In this document: piece by piece, positions 23,631-31,561 of the stretch
How the letters are laid out: every line of letters starts with the position of its first letter
Numbering within the stretch: position 1 is the stretch's first letter
Source of the DNA: Candidatus Enterocloster excrementipullorum
GTDB taxonomy: Bacteria > Bacillota > Clostridia > Lachnospirales > Lachnospiraceae
Length of the DNA: 40,456 nucleotides
Direction: 5' to 3'
Assembly (NCBI GenBank): GCA_019119575.1
Contig: DWWT01000039.1
Span: forward strand, 1-40,456
Translations under genes and position numbers: made by a program
The notes under the pieces: generated by a model
The model's database searches: none
What the model saw: only the letters and a program-made list of their open reading frames with translations
What the model was told of the DNA's origin: nothing

Positions 23631-25350
23631 AACTCTGACTGATCCTCTGCAGCTCCACCATATGTGGGTAAATGGTTCCCGTGCGCAGCAGCTCATCCGG
23701 CGGGCCCTGCTCGGCGACTGTGCCGTCCGCGAGCACGATCACCTTATCCGCGCTGCTCACGGTGCGCATCCGGTGGGCGATGACCAGTACGGTCTTATCC
23801 TTTATGAGCCGCGACAGGGCGGACTGGATCAGCGTTTCATTTTCCACATCCAGGCTTGCGGTTGCCTCATCCAGCAAAATGATGGGGGCATTTTTTAAAA
23901 AGGCCCGGGCAATGGAGATGCGCTGTCTTTCCCCGCCAGATAGCTCGCAGCCGTTTTCGCCGATCATGCTGTCATAGCCCTGGGGAAGACGGGCGGCAAA
24001 TTCCTCGCAGTTTGCCAGCCTTGCCGCCGCGAGCACCTCCTCGTCCGAGGCGTCCTTGCGGCCAATGCGGATATTTTCCATGATGGTGTTGTTGAACAGC
24101 GTCACATCCTGAAATACGATGGAGTACAGGGACAATAAGGTTTCCGGCTCGACGTTCGATATGTCCATGCCGCCCACCGTGATTGTCCCTTTATTGATGT
24201 CCCAGAATCGGGCGGCGAGACGGGACACCGTGGTTTTGCCGCCGCCGGAGGGGCCGACCAGGGCGGTGACCTCCCCCTGCTTTGCGGTAAAGGACACGTC
24301 CTTTAAGACAGTTTCCCCGGTGTTGTAGGCAAAGCCCACATGGTCGAATACGATATCGCAGCCCGCATTGGTCAGCCGGGTGCTGCCGGTCTGGATGGGA
24401 TGGTCCATGATTTCGTTCATGCGGTTTATGTTGGTGCGGGTGGAGATGACCGCCGCCAGATTCTGCAGCGCGCCTTCCAGAGGAGAGTACAGCCGGGAGA
24501 CCACCAGCAGAAACATAAAGAACAGGGGCACGTCAATTTCCCCGCGGATGAGCAGCGCGGAGCCCACGAGGGCCACGGCGGCGATCCCGAATTTCAGGAT
24601 CAGCGTGGAGGAGACCACGAACAGGGCGGTTCCCAGCTCGGTGATGATGTGCCGCTTTTCCGACGCGTCAATCTTTTCATCGAGGCCCTTCAGATAGGCA
24701 TCCTCCGCATTGTTCGCTTTTAAGTCCCGGAGACTCTCGATGCACTCCTGGACGCCGCTCTCCAGGGCCACATTGGCGGCCACGGCTTTGCGGTTGAAAT
24801 ATTCCTGAATGCGGGCGGAAAAGAGCGTGATGGCAAACGCAATGGGCAGCACCCATACCGCCGCGAGGGCCATGCGCCAGTCATAGGCAAAGAGGCAGAG
24901 GGCGATCAGGGTTGTGGAGATGAGGGAGCCTGCCAGCGCGGGGACATAGTGGGAAAATGCCGTCTCCAGGGTCGCGCAGTCGCCCATGATGGAATTGGTC
25001 AGATCAGCCAGATCCTTTTTCCCGAAGAAGGAGAGGGGAATCTTGCGCAGGCGCTCCGCCAGGGAGATGCGCCGCACCCCGCTCTCCACATACGTCGCCA
25101 GATAGGTGGCGTTGTACTGAAACCAGGTCGCAATAAATATGAGAGCAAGGCAGACCAAAACGCCGGTCGCGTAGAAGAGGATCCGGCTTCCGGCCACGCC
25201 CCCGCTCATCATGTCGATGACAAGGGAATACAGAAGTCCCACAGGAAACATAAAAGAGATATCCTGAAGAACGCAGGCAGCGCACCCCTTTATCAGGTCC
25301 ACAGCCCCCTGTCTTGAAAGCGCAAAGCGCCTCTGCAATCGTTTTATCAT
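23620..25350 (-). CDS. ABC exporter half-transporter (permease-ATPase), second of pair
   Basis: A 576-residue fused half-transporter. Six membrane segments lie in about residues 15-310. The ATPase has Walker A GPSGGGKTT, signature LSGGERQR, Walker B IILLDEATASLD and the switch His in IAHRM. The start at 25350 overlaps the stop of the upstream partner as ATGA and has GGAGGG before it; the longer frame from 25419 is rejected. It probably forms a heterodimer with the adjacent half-transporter. The pair resembles the YbtP/YbtQ-like group and drug/siderophore exporters. The substrate is unknown. Confidence 0.88.
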   Translation of the reverse strand: MIKRLQRRFALSRQGAVDLIKGCAACVLQDISFMFPVGLLYSLVIDMMSGGVAGSRILFYATGVLVCLALIFIATWFQYNATYLATYVESGVRRISLAERLRKIPLSFFGKKDLADLTNSIMGDCATLETAFSHYVPALAGSLISTTLIALCLFAYDWRMALAAVWVLPIAFAITLFSARIQEYFNRKAVAANVALESGVQECIESLRDLKANNAEDAYLKGLDEKIDASEKRHIITELGTALFVVSSTLILKFGIAAVALVGSALLIRGEIDVPLFFMFLLVVSRLYSPLEGALQNLAAVISTRTNINRMNEIMDHPIQTGSTRLTNAGCDIVFDHVGFAYNTGETVLKDVSFTAKQGEVTALVGPSGGGKTTVSRLAARFWDINKGTITVGGMDISNVEPETLLSLYSIVFQDVTLFNNTIMENIRIGRKDASDEEVLAAARLANCEEFAARLPQGYDSMIGENGCELSGGERQRISIARAFLKNAPIILLDEATASLDVENETLIQSALSRLIKDKTVLVIAHRMRTVSSADKVIVLADGTVAEQGPPDELLRTGTIYPHMVELQRISQSWGI

Positions 25351-27203
25351 ACATTTCCCTCCAATCCCGTCGTATCGCTTAAAATTTTCCACTCCGCTGC
25401 CTGGGAATAATTGTTCCACATGCGGGAGAATAGGCCGCCTTTTTCAATGAGCTGCCGGTGGGTGCCGCTCTCCGCGATCTCCCCGTCCCGCATCACGTAA
25501 ATGCAGTCCGCGTCCGTGATGGACGACAGCCGGTGGGCGATCATAATGACGGTTTTGCGCCCGGAGCTGCCGGCAGAATCTGCGGGTCTTCCAGCCGGGG
25601 CCGCGGGCGTTTCGGAAGTCCCCCGGGCCAGCGCGGACAGAGCCTGCCCCACGCGGACCTCGTTGTCCGGGTCAGCGAATGCGGTGGCCTCATCCAAAAT
25701 CAGGATGGGCGCATTTTTTAAAACAGCCCGGGCGATGGCGATCCGCTGCTGTTCGCCGCCGGACAGGTATACCCCGTCCGCGCCCACGACCGTGTCGATG
25801 CCGCGGGGCAGCTTTTCGATAATGTCCATGCACTGGGCGTCCTTTAAGGCCTTCCGGATTTCTTCATCCGAGGCGGAGGGCCGGCCCATGCGCACATTGT
25901 CCCGTATGGACGCTTTGATCAGGCGGCTGTTCTGAAACACAAAGGACACCGTGTTCATCAGCGTTTCCTTGGGAATCTCCCGTATATCCGTATCCCCGAT
26001 GCACACGCGCCCTTCCTGCGGGTCAAAAAACCGGGTGACGAGATTGGCCAGGGTGGTCTTGCCGCTGCCCGAAGGGCCTACCAGGGCGATGGTCTGCCCG
26101 GGCTCGATTTTGAGGGACACATCGCGCAGCGCTGCCTCCTTTCCCGTCTCGTAGCGGAAGGTGACGTGCTCTAAGGTGATGGAATTGTCCTTGGGCACAT
26201 GGGCCGCCCGGCTCTCGGACAGGGGCTTTTCGCCCAGCACTTCATCAATCCGGCTGATCGCGTCGCGCACAATCATTGCGTCCTCGCTCATAAACATGAT
26301 TTTCGTGAGTGTGGTCCCGATCACGGGCGTAATGATTATGTAGAAAATGAGATTTAACAGCAGCGTATTGGTCACGCCGTCCCGCGTAAAAAGAATTCCG
26401 CCGGCGATCAGAAAGGCAAACACGCCGTTGACCGCGGTTGTGTAAAACAGCATGGGCAGCCGCAGCGCCTTTGTGTAGGCGATGACCCATTTTTCATAAT
26501 TGTCGATGGAGGTCTTAAAGCGCTTGAAAGAGAAGATAGTCTGGCCGAAGGTTTTGACTACGGGGATGCCCCGCACATATTCCACCGCCTCATTGGACAT
26601 GCCGGCCAGGGCGTTCTGGTACTCATTCATTTTTTGCTGCATGCTGGCTCCGGTCATTTTCATCATAAGTAAGAAGCCGAGCGCAACGGGAATGAGGCTT
26701 AAAAGACCCAGACGCCAGTCAAAGACAAGAAGCAGAACGAGAAGCCCGATGGGAGTGGCGATCGCCCCGGCTTTGTCGGGCAGCCGGTGGGCGAGATAGG
26801 TTTCCGTCGCGGTGCTGGAAGTGTTTACGATTCTCCGCAGTTTTCCGCTTCCGTAGCGCTCGGTCACGCCTGTGGGAAGGGCCGCGATATGCCGCATCAG
26901 CTCTTTGCGGATGTTGGCGGCTACCCGGAAGGCGCTCAAATGGGAGCACAGCAGGGCCGCTATATAGACGATGACCGACAGCATGGCAAATCCTACGGCG
27001 GACCAGCCATAGCCCGTGACATTCGCGGCCCGGGCGTAATCCGGCGCGGCCTCCAGCACATCGTGAATGATGCGCCATATGTACCAGAAAGGCACAAGGG
27101 CCAGCAGCGCGCTCACCACGGACAGAACCCAGGAGAGATAGGTCAGGTACCGGTGCGTCCCGGCATAGCCCATGAGTCTCGGCAGATCAGACTGCTGTTT
27201 CAT
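25347..27203 (-). CDS. ABC exporter half-transporter (permease-ATPase), first of pair
   Basis: A 618-residue fused permease-ATPase with a membrane domain of about 320 residues. Its ATPase carries Walker A GPSGSGKTT, FVFQNSRL, signature LSGGEQQR, Walker B ILILDEATAFADPD and the switch in IAHRL. Unusually, about 20 extra residues rich in Ala, Pro, Gly and Ser (SETPAAPAGRPADSAGSSG) sit between the Walker B helix and the H-loop strand. GGAGGT precedes the ATG. A TetR gene lies upstream on the same strand with a palindromic operator-like site between them. Confidence 0.88.
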   Translation of the reverse strand: MKQQSDLPRLMGYAGTHRYLTYLSWVLSVVSALLALVPFWYIWRIIHDVLEAAPDYARAANVTGYGWSAVGFAMLSVIVYIAALLCSHLSAFRVAANIRKELMRHIAALPTGVTERYGSGKLRRIVNTSSTATETYLAHRLPDKAGAIATPIGLLVLLLVFDWRLGLLSLIPVALGFLLMMKMTGASMQQKMNEYQNALAGMSNEAVEYVRGIPVVKTFGQTIFSFKRFKTSIDNYEKWVIAYTKALRLPMLFYTTAVNGVFAFLIAGGILFTRDGVTNTLLLNLIFYIIITPVIGTTLTKIMFMSEDAMIVRDAISRIDEVLGEKPLSESRAAHVPKDNSITLEHVTFRYETGKEAALRDVSLKIEPGQTIALVGPSGSGKTTLANLVTRFFDPQEGRVCIGDTDIREIPKETLMNTVSFVFQNSRLIKASIRDNVRMGRPSASDEEIRKALKDAQCMDIIEKLPRGIDTVVGADGVYLSGGEQQRIAIARAVLKNAPILILDEATAFADPDNEVRVGQALSALARGTSETPAAPAGRPADSAGSSGRKTVIMIAHRLSSITDADCIYVMRDGEIAESGTHRQLIEKGGLFSRMWNNYSQAAEWKILSDTTGLEGNV

Positions 27204-27230
27204 TGGAAAATACCTCCTTTAAGTTAAAAT

Positions 27231-27248
27231 AGTTAGCAAAAACTAACT
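27231..27248. promoter_or_regulatory. Candidate TetR operator before the ABC genes
   Basis: AGTTAG-CAAAAA-CTAACT is a perfect inverted repeat with 6-bp arms, 28 bases upstream of the first ABC gene and 36 bases after the TetR gene. Confidence 0.55.
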
Positions 27249-27283
27249 TATATCTAAAAATGATGGAGCAGATCCCCCGCAGA

Positions 27284-27916
27284 TTACCGTGAAGGATCGG
27301 ACTGCCCCATAATTCTCAGCCATCCGGCAGTGTAGAACGCCCGCATCTCCCGCAGATAATGTTCGGCCTCCGAGAGCGGCATCTCATGGATAATGAGCTC
27401 AAAAAATGTATTGAACATCCCCGTAATTAATATATGCTCCAGCCGCTCATCAATGGGCGGAGAGGGCCGGCCCAGCCGCTTTAGAACATCCAGATACGCG
27501 TGGGTTGCCTGGGTCTCAATTTCAACCATCTCATCAATCATTCGGGAAAAGCGTGTCCCCTCCGCGTGGCAGAGCAGGAGCTTGCATGCGTCTAAATGCG
27601 CGTAGGCGTACAGGAGCATATCATGGAGCCCTTCACCGGAAATCGAATCCAGATTCGCCGGCTGTTTTTCTGGAGGCAGATCGGCAAATGCCTGCTGCGC
27701 GTCACAAAAACGCCGGATAAAATAATCGTAGGCATCCCCGGCCAGCGCCTCAAACAGCGCCTCCTTGCTGTCAAAATATCCGTAGAACGCTCCGGTAGTG
27801 ACGCCTGCGGCTTTGACGATCCCGCGCAGGGAAGCGCCCCGGAACCCCTTTTTGAGAAATTCCTCCATGGCTGCGGACAAGAGTAAGTTTAATGTGTTCT
27901 GCTCTTCTTCATGCAT
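27284..27916 (-). CDS. TetR/AcrR-family regulator
   Basis: A 210-residue TetR-type regulator. The N-terminal helix-turn-helix region reads NLLLSAAMEEFLKKGFRGAS, GIVKAAGVTTGAFYGYFDSKEALFEAL, as in the family. The C-terminal ligand domain is variable. It lies immediately upstream of the two ABC exporter genes on the same strand and probably represses them and itself; palindromic sites are present in both promoter regions. The start is at 27916, with GGAGAG about 11 bases upstream. Confidence 0.9.
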   Translation of the reverse strand: MHEEEQNTLNLLLSAAMEEFLKKGFRGASLRGIVKAAGVTTGAFYGYFDSKEALFEALAGDAYDYFIRRFCDAQQAFADLPPEKQPANLDSISGEGLHDMLLYAYAHLDACKLLLCHAEGTRFSRMIDEMVEIETQATHAYLDVLKRLGRPSPPIDERLEHILITGMFNTFFELIIHEMPLSEAEHYLREMRAFYTAGWLRIMGQSDPSR

Positions 27917-27943
27917 GCGGTCAGCGGCTCTCCGTCAATTAAA

Positions 27944-27998
27944 ATAACATTGTTATATATCACTGTTATATGATAGCGCGAATCACAATCCATGTCAA
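27944..27998 (-). promoter_or_regulatory. Promoter and operator of the TetR gene
   Basis: On the minus strand TTGACA (27993-27998) and TATCAT (27970-27975) are 17 bases apart, a strong sigma-70 promoter. A perfect palindrome, ATAACA-T-TGTTAT at 27944-27956, lies just after the -10 box and suits autoregulation by the TetR protein. Confidence 0.75.
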
Positions 27999-28072
27999 TA
28001 AACTGAAAAAAATTCCCGACAGGGACGCCTGCTGCGCGGGGCGCACCTGCCGGGAAGGTATATTCAGGCACA

Positions 28073-28507
28073 CTACAGCCTGGAATACGCGTCATCGTCC
28101 ACGGGCTCCAGCCACTCGTTGCTGGTTTTTTCGCCGGGAACTTCCACGGCAATGTGACTGAACCAGCTGTCAGCCTTTGCGCCGTGCCAGTGCTTTACCT
28201 CCGGGGGGATGACGATCACAGTGCCCGGTGTGAGGCTCACGGCTTCCTTGCCCTCCTCCTGGTACCAGCCCTCGCCGGCCGTGCAGATGAGAATCTGGCC
28301 GCCGCCGGATACTGCGTGGTGGATATGCCAGTTGTTGCGGCATCCCGGTTCAAAGGTCACGTTGGCAAGGCCCACCGCGCTCTCGCCGGGCTTTGTCAGC
28401 GGATTTAAATAGGAATTGCCGATAAAATACTGTGCAAATGCCGTGTTGGCCTGTCCTTGGCCAAATACATTGGCTTCATCAAAAATCCGTTTATCCTGCG
28501 TTTTCAT
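28073..28507 (-). CDS. Cupin-domain protein
   Basis: A 144-residue single-domain cupin. The first cupin motif is seen as CRNNWHIHHAVSGGGQILICTAGEG with conserved His residues, and the second as PPEVKHWHGAKADSWFSHIA. The metal ligands (two His and a later His) look intact. Such small cupins are often called carboxymuconolactone-decarboxylase-associated or quercetinase-like, and their reactions are mostly unknown. Its start overlaps the MerR stop as ATGA, so the two are made together from the promoter at 28905-28941. Confidence 0.87.
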   Translation of the reverse strand: MKTQDKRIFDEANVFGQGQANTAFAQYFIGNSYLNPLTKPGESAVGLANVTFEPGCRNNWHIHHAVSGGGQILICTAGEGWYQEEGKEAVSLTPGTVIVIPPEVKHWHGAKADSWFSHIAVEVPGEKTSNEWLEPVDDDAYSRL

Positions 28508-28887
28508 GTGGAATACCTCCTTTTTGCATGCTGTTTTTCTTCCTGCTGCCTTCGGATGTGATAGCGCAGATAGTCCAGGCGCTCGAGCTGCTTTTCGCGA
28601 AAATGAATCTCATCCAGCGTGCATTCTCTTTTCTGATTGAGCATCCGCATCCGCTGGGGTTCTGTCCCTTCCTGCTCCAAAAGAAGCCGCATGTAGGTCT
28701 CAATTTCAGCAATGCCAAAACCTATATCGTGCAGGGTCATGATCAGGCTTAAACGCTCCAAATCCGTGTCATCATACTGCCAGGCGCCCATTACCTTTTT
28801 GACCGCGCCGCAGAGTCCCCAGCCCTCGTATTCCCACAGGATTTCCATGGGAATGTTGTAGCGCTCGCTGGCTTCCTTGATTGTCAT
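28504..28887 (-). CDS. MerR-family regulator
   Basis: A 127-residue protein with a MerR-type winged-helix start (MTIKEASERYNIPMEILWEYEGWGL), then a helical segment (MTLHDIGFGIAEIETYMRLL) and a charged C-terminal coiled coil. The usual GL(L/I)xPxR wing motif is altered. No cysteine pair for metal sensing is seen in the C-terminal part, so a metal-responsive role is not supported. AGGAGAGGT precedes the start. It heads the merR-cupin operon. Confidence 0.83.
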   Translation of the reverse strand: MTIKEASERYNIPMEILWEYEGWGLCGAVKKVMGAWQYDDTDLERLSLIMTLHDIGFGIAEIETYMRLLLEQEGTEPQRMRMLNQKRECTLDEIHFREKQLERLDYLRYHIRRQQEEKQHAKRRYST

Positions 28888-28904
28888 ACGCTCACCTCTC
28901 CTAT

Positions 28905-28941
28905 ATTGTAGCGCTGCTGCAGGGGACTGTCTAATGCTTAT
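28905..28941 (-). promoter_or_regulatory. Promoter with the shared LysR-type element (copy 3)
   Basis: Minus strand: ATAAGCATTAGACAG at 28927-28941 covers a -35 TTAGAC, followed after 18 bases by TACAAT (28905-28910). It overlaps the stop codon of the lysR gene and drives merR-cupin with a very short leader. Confidence 0.65.
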
Positions 28942-29828
28942 AGTAAATCTTGTGCTATTCCCGAAATGTATTCTTTGGAAAAATCAATGAATGCGGCGGT
29001 CGCAGGGGAAAAGATCTGGGTCTTCTTCCATACCAGTACAGTGCCCGCCTCTATTCCGGGAGAAAGGGGAATGAACCGCATCCCCTCATAGGCGCAGTTC
29101 AGGCGCAGCGTGAGTACGCAGCCGCCGCTGTCGCGGGCCAGGGAAGCCATATTGTAGAGCAGATTTCCGCTGGCGATAACGCGCAGATTTTCCCCATAAG
29201 GGCCAAACCAGTTGCGCAGCTCGTTCTGCAGATTTTCCCGTTCAGGGAGAACCAGAGGCATGCTGGCCAAATCGCCGGGGGAAACGCTTTCCTTTTCCGC
29301 CAGCTCCGAATCCGACCGCATGAGAGCGCCCCACTGTTCCCGGATAGGAGTGCGGACGAAGCTGTATTTTGTGATATCCACCGGTTCCTGGAGAAGCCCG
29401 ATGTCCAGCAGGCCCCGCTCAAGGCGCTCTTTTATATTTTCCGAGTGGCCGCTGTAGATGGTGAAATATACCAGCGGATGTTCTTTCTGAAAAGCGGTAA
29501 TCAGACGGGTAAGAAAAGCGGAACTCTGCAGCTCTCCGCTGCCGATTGCTATGGTACCGGCTATCTGTTCCTGCTTGCGCAGAAAATCCTCTTTTGTCTT
29601 TTCCGCCAGGGAGACAATTTCCTCCGCTCTGCGGCGCAGAAGCATGCCGTCTTCCGTGAGAATAATGCGGTGCTTGCTGCGCAGAAACAAGGTGACGCCA
29701 AGCTCTTCCTCAAGCTGGATGAGCTGACGGGAGAGGGTGGGCTGGGTCAGATGCAGCAGACTGGCCGCACGGGTGATGTTTTCTTCGCGTGCTGCCATTA
29801 AAAAATACTTTAGTACACGGATTTCCAT
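28938..29828 (-). CDS. LysR-family regulator, likely controller of the flavodoxin/cupin/DUF3737 set
   Basis: A 296-residue LysR-type regulator. It begins MEIRVLKYFLMAAREENITR, with LHLTQPTLSRQLIQLEEELG as the recognition helix region, and a substrate-binding domain from about residue 90. The start at 29828 follows AAGGAG; the longer frame to 29948 extends into the divergent promoter and is rejected. It is divergent from the flavodoxin at 30046 and directly upstream of merR-cupin. Both of those promoters, and two more upstream, carry the same 15-bp element, which makes this the best candidate for the regulator binding it. Confidence 0.88.
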   Translation of the reverse strand: MEIRVLKYFLMAAREENITRAASLLHLTQPTLSRQLIQLEEELGVTLFLRSKHRIILTEDGMLLRRRAEEIVSLAEKTKEDFLRKQEQIAGTIAIGSGELQSSAFLTRLITAFQKEHPLVYFTIYSGHSENIKERLERGLLDIGLLQEPVDITKYSFVRTPIREQWGALMRSDSELAEKESVSPGDLASMPLVLPERENLQNELRNWFGPYGENLRVIASGNLLYNMASLARDSGGCVLTLRLNCAYEGMRFIPLSPGIEAGTVLVWKKTQIFSPATAAFIDFSKEYISGIAQDLL

Positions 29829-29933
29829 AAAAACACTCCTTCTTAATAGAAAAATAGCATAGGCGGGATGGAAAATCAATGGAAAATCGAACGATGCCGC
29901 CGCATAGATGGAATGTATGGGCCAGCATGAGAG

Positions 29934-29970
29934 ATAAGCATTGGACATTTGGAGAATGCAAAACTATAAT
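29934..29970 (+). promoter_or_regulatory. Promoter with the shared LysR-type element (copy 4)
   Basis: ATAAGCATTGGACAT at 29934-29948 covers a -35 TTGGAC (29941-29946), followed after 18 bases by TATAAT (29965-29970). It drives the flavodoxin gene and is divergent from lysR. Confidence 0.7.
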
Positions 29971-29981
29971 AAAAAGCAACG

Positions 29982-30005
29982 GTTCAGGACGGCGCCGTCC
30001 TGAAC
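29982..30005. repeat. 24-bp perfect palindrome in the flavodoxin leader
   Basis: GTTCAGGACGGC followed directly by GCCGTCCTGAAC. It would form a hairpin at the 5' end of the flavodoxin mRNA. The same half sequence forms the ends of the longer palindromic elements at 37893-38037 and 40032-40111, so it may be a minimal or collapsed copy of that repeat. Confidence 0.75.
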
Positions 30006-30045
30006 TGCCGCAAAAAAGAACAGAAAAACAGGAGGAGGAAATCAG

Positions 30046-30522
30046 ATGAGCAGGACTTTAACAGCATATTTTTCAGCAAGCGGTACCACAAAGCGGGCGG
30101 CCGAGCGGCTCGCCCGATCGATCGGATCGGATTTATATGAGATTAGGCCCGCCGTGGCCTACACCCAGGCGGATCTAAACTGGATGGATAAAAAATCGCG
30201 CAGCTCTTTGGAAATGAAGGATCCCGCCTGCCGGCCCGCTTTGGCGGACAGAGACGCGGCGGTGGAACAGTACGACCGGATTTTTCTGGGGTTTCCCATC
30301 TGGTGGTACACAGCACCCTCCATTATTCATACGTTTCTGGAAAGTTATGATTTCTCCGGAAAAACCATTATTCTCTTTGCCACATCCGGAGGAAGCGGGT
30401 TTGGAAAGACGGCAGGAGACCTGGCGTCCAGCTGCCCCAAAGCGGTGATCAAAGAGGGAAGGATTCTTAACTCGCTCCCTGCGGAAGATGCGCTGAGGCA
30501 GTGGGAGGAAAGCAATTTTTAA
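30046..30522 (+). CDS. Flavodoxin
   Basis: A 158-residue flavodoxin-family protein. The FMN phosphate loop reads YFSASGTTKRAAE, and DRIFLGFPIWWYTAPS and FATSGGSGFGKT match the isoalloxazine-binding regions. It carries electrons for reductive enzymes and may act in electrophile or quinone reduction. GGAGGAGG precedes the ATG. It is related to the lipoprotein-anchored flavodoxin at 20634, and both promoters carry the same control element. Confidence 0.9.
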   Translation: MSRTLTAYFSASGTTKRAAERLARSIGSDLYEIRPAVAYTQADLNWMDKKSRSSLEMKDPACRPALADRDAAVEQYDRIFLGFPIWWYTAPSIIHTFLESYDFSGKTIILFATSGGSGFGKTAGDLASSCPKAVIKEGRILNSLPAEDALRQWEESNF

Positions 30523-30595
30523 ACGCACGCTGCGGCGGATGCCGCGGTATTTCGCGAAGCGGGAACCGCACGGCGAAAGCGCCGGAAAATAGGGG

Positions 30596-30624
30596 TTGAT
30601 TTTTTTGCCCGGGTCTGGTATCCT
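30596..30624 (+). promoter_or_regulatory. Sigma-70 promoter for the MgtE-type transcript
   Basis: TTGATT at 30596-30601 and TATCCT at 30619-30624 with 17 bases between. It is followed by a leader of about 275 bases. Confidence 0.5.
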
Positions 30625-30662
30625 ATAGAAACCAAAATAAAAAGAAAGGAAGTGAAACGATC

Positions 30663-30806
30663 GTGGAAGGTCGAAGTCGTAAGAGGAAAGCGGACAATTA
30701 TCACGAGCGCATGGCGGCGGAGTCTGCCCGGCTATACCTTGCAGCCGGTCGTTTCTGCTGCCTTTTACGGAGGGCGGAGTCTGCCCGTACGGACCTGCCG
30801 ATGTGA
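30663..30806 (+). CDS. Candidate leader peptide (47 aa) upstream of the MgtE-type gene
   Basis: A GTG at 30663, about 10 bases after AAAGGAAG, opens a 47-residue frame that begins MEGRSRKRKADNYHERMAAE and ends at TGA 30804-30806. A direct DNA repeat 57 bases apart stays in frame and gives AESAR twice. The peptide is basic at the N-terminus. A perfect hairpin starts two bases after its stop. This arrangement suggests a regulatory leader, but coding is not proven and no homologue is recognised. Confidence 0.35.
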   Translation: MEGRSRKRKADNYHERMAAESARLYLAAGRFCCLLRRAESARTDLPM

Positions 30807-30906
30807 ATGCCGCCCGTTAGGCGGCTGCTTGTGATAATGGCCATGGACCCGAAGAGGGGACGTGGCTGTTTTGCTTTCATGATGCGCCATTCATGAGAGG
30901 AACAAG

Positions 30907-31554
30907 ATGAAAAAGATGATGAGAGAAATGCAGTGGAGAGAGAATCCGGCACAGGCAGCCGGGAAGAATGAAATGAGCCTGGAGAAAGAGATCAGAGTTC
31001 CGGAGGAAAGACCCTATCTGAAAACGGGCGTACTGTCTCTGACAGGCCAGCGCCTGCCCTGGCTTTTGGTTCTGATGATTTCGGGAATGGTGACAGGAGG
31101 AATTCTCTCAAGTTATGAAAACGCGTTTGCCGCAGTGCCCCTTTTGGTTTCCTTTGTTCCCATGCTCACGGACACCGGAGGAAATGCGGGAAGCCAGAGC
31201 AGCACAATGGTTATACGGGGAATGGCTCTGGGGGAGATCCTGCCGGGGGACGCATTCCGCGTGCTGTGGAAGGAAATGCGGGTAGGGCTTGCAGCCGGAC
31301 TCGTCCTGGGTATGGTAAACTTTATCCGGCTGGCGGTTCAGTATCCGGGCAGCCAGATGCTGGCTTTTACCGTAATGCTGAGCCTTATGGCCGCGGTGGT
31401 GATGGCGAAAACCATCGGAAGTCTGCTGCCGCTGGCCGCGGAGGCCCTGCATATGGATCCCGCCATTATGGCGGCGCCCCTCATCACTACCATTGTGGAT
31501 GGGGTAAGCCTCATTGTTTATTTTAAGCTGGCCTGCGTGCTGATGCACCTGTAA
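30907..31554 (+). CDS. MgtE-type magnesium transporter, transmembrane domain only
   Basis: A 215-residue protein equal to the C-terminal membrane domain of MgtE. It has five hydrophobic segments, the pore signature PMLTDTGGNAGSQSSTMVIR and the last helix with TTIVDGVSLIVYF, whose Asp corresponds to the Mg-binding residue of MgtE. The cytoplasmic N domain and the CBS pair that gate full-length MgtE (about 450 residues) are absent, replaced by a 40-residue charged start. Regulation may therefore rest on the long RNA leader. GAGAGG lies 6 bases before the ATG. Truncated and split MgtE/SLC41-type proteins occur in Firmicutes. Confidence 0.85.
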   Translation: MKKMMREMQWRENPAQAAGKNEMSLEKEIRVPEERPYLKTGVLSLTGQRLPWLLVLMISGMVTGGILSSYENAFAAVPLLVSFVPMLTDTGGNAGSQSSTMVIRGMALGEILPGDAFRVLWKEMRVGLAAGLVLGMVNFIRLAVQYPGSQMLAFTVMLSLMAAVVMAKTIGSLLPLAAEALHMDPAIMAAPLITTIVDGVSLIVYFKLACVLMHL

Positions 31555-31561
31555 GCCGGCC

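Larger units (their letters stand above)
30523..30906 (+). other. Intergenic region and structured leader of the MgtE-type gene
   Basis: The first 70 bases hold GC-rich imperfect repeats without a clear terminator. A promoter lies at 30596-30624. The leader from about 30630 holds a candidate 47-codon ORF (30663-30806), a direct repeat GCGGAGTCTGCCCG at 30717 and 30774, a perfect hairpin GCCGCC-CGTTA-GGCGGC at 30809-30825, and a second short frame (30837-30896) whose stop overlaps the transporter's ribosome site. It does not show conserved M-box sequence. Confidence 0.5.

Noticed and set aside
30625..30906. M-box (Mg2+) or yybP-ykoY riboswitch before the MgtE-type gene
   Set aside because: The region is structured, but the conserved core sequences of these classes were not found; left as an unassigned leader.
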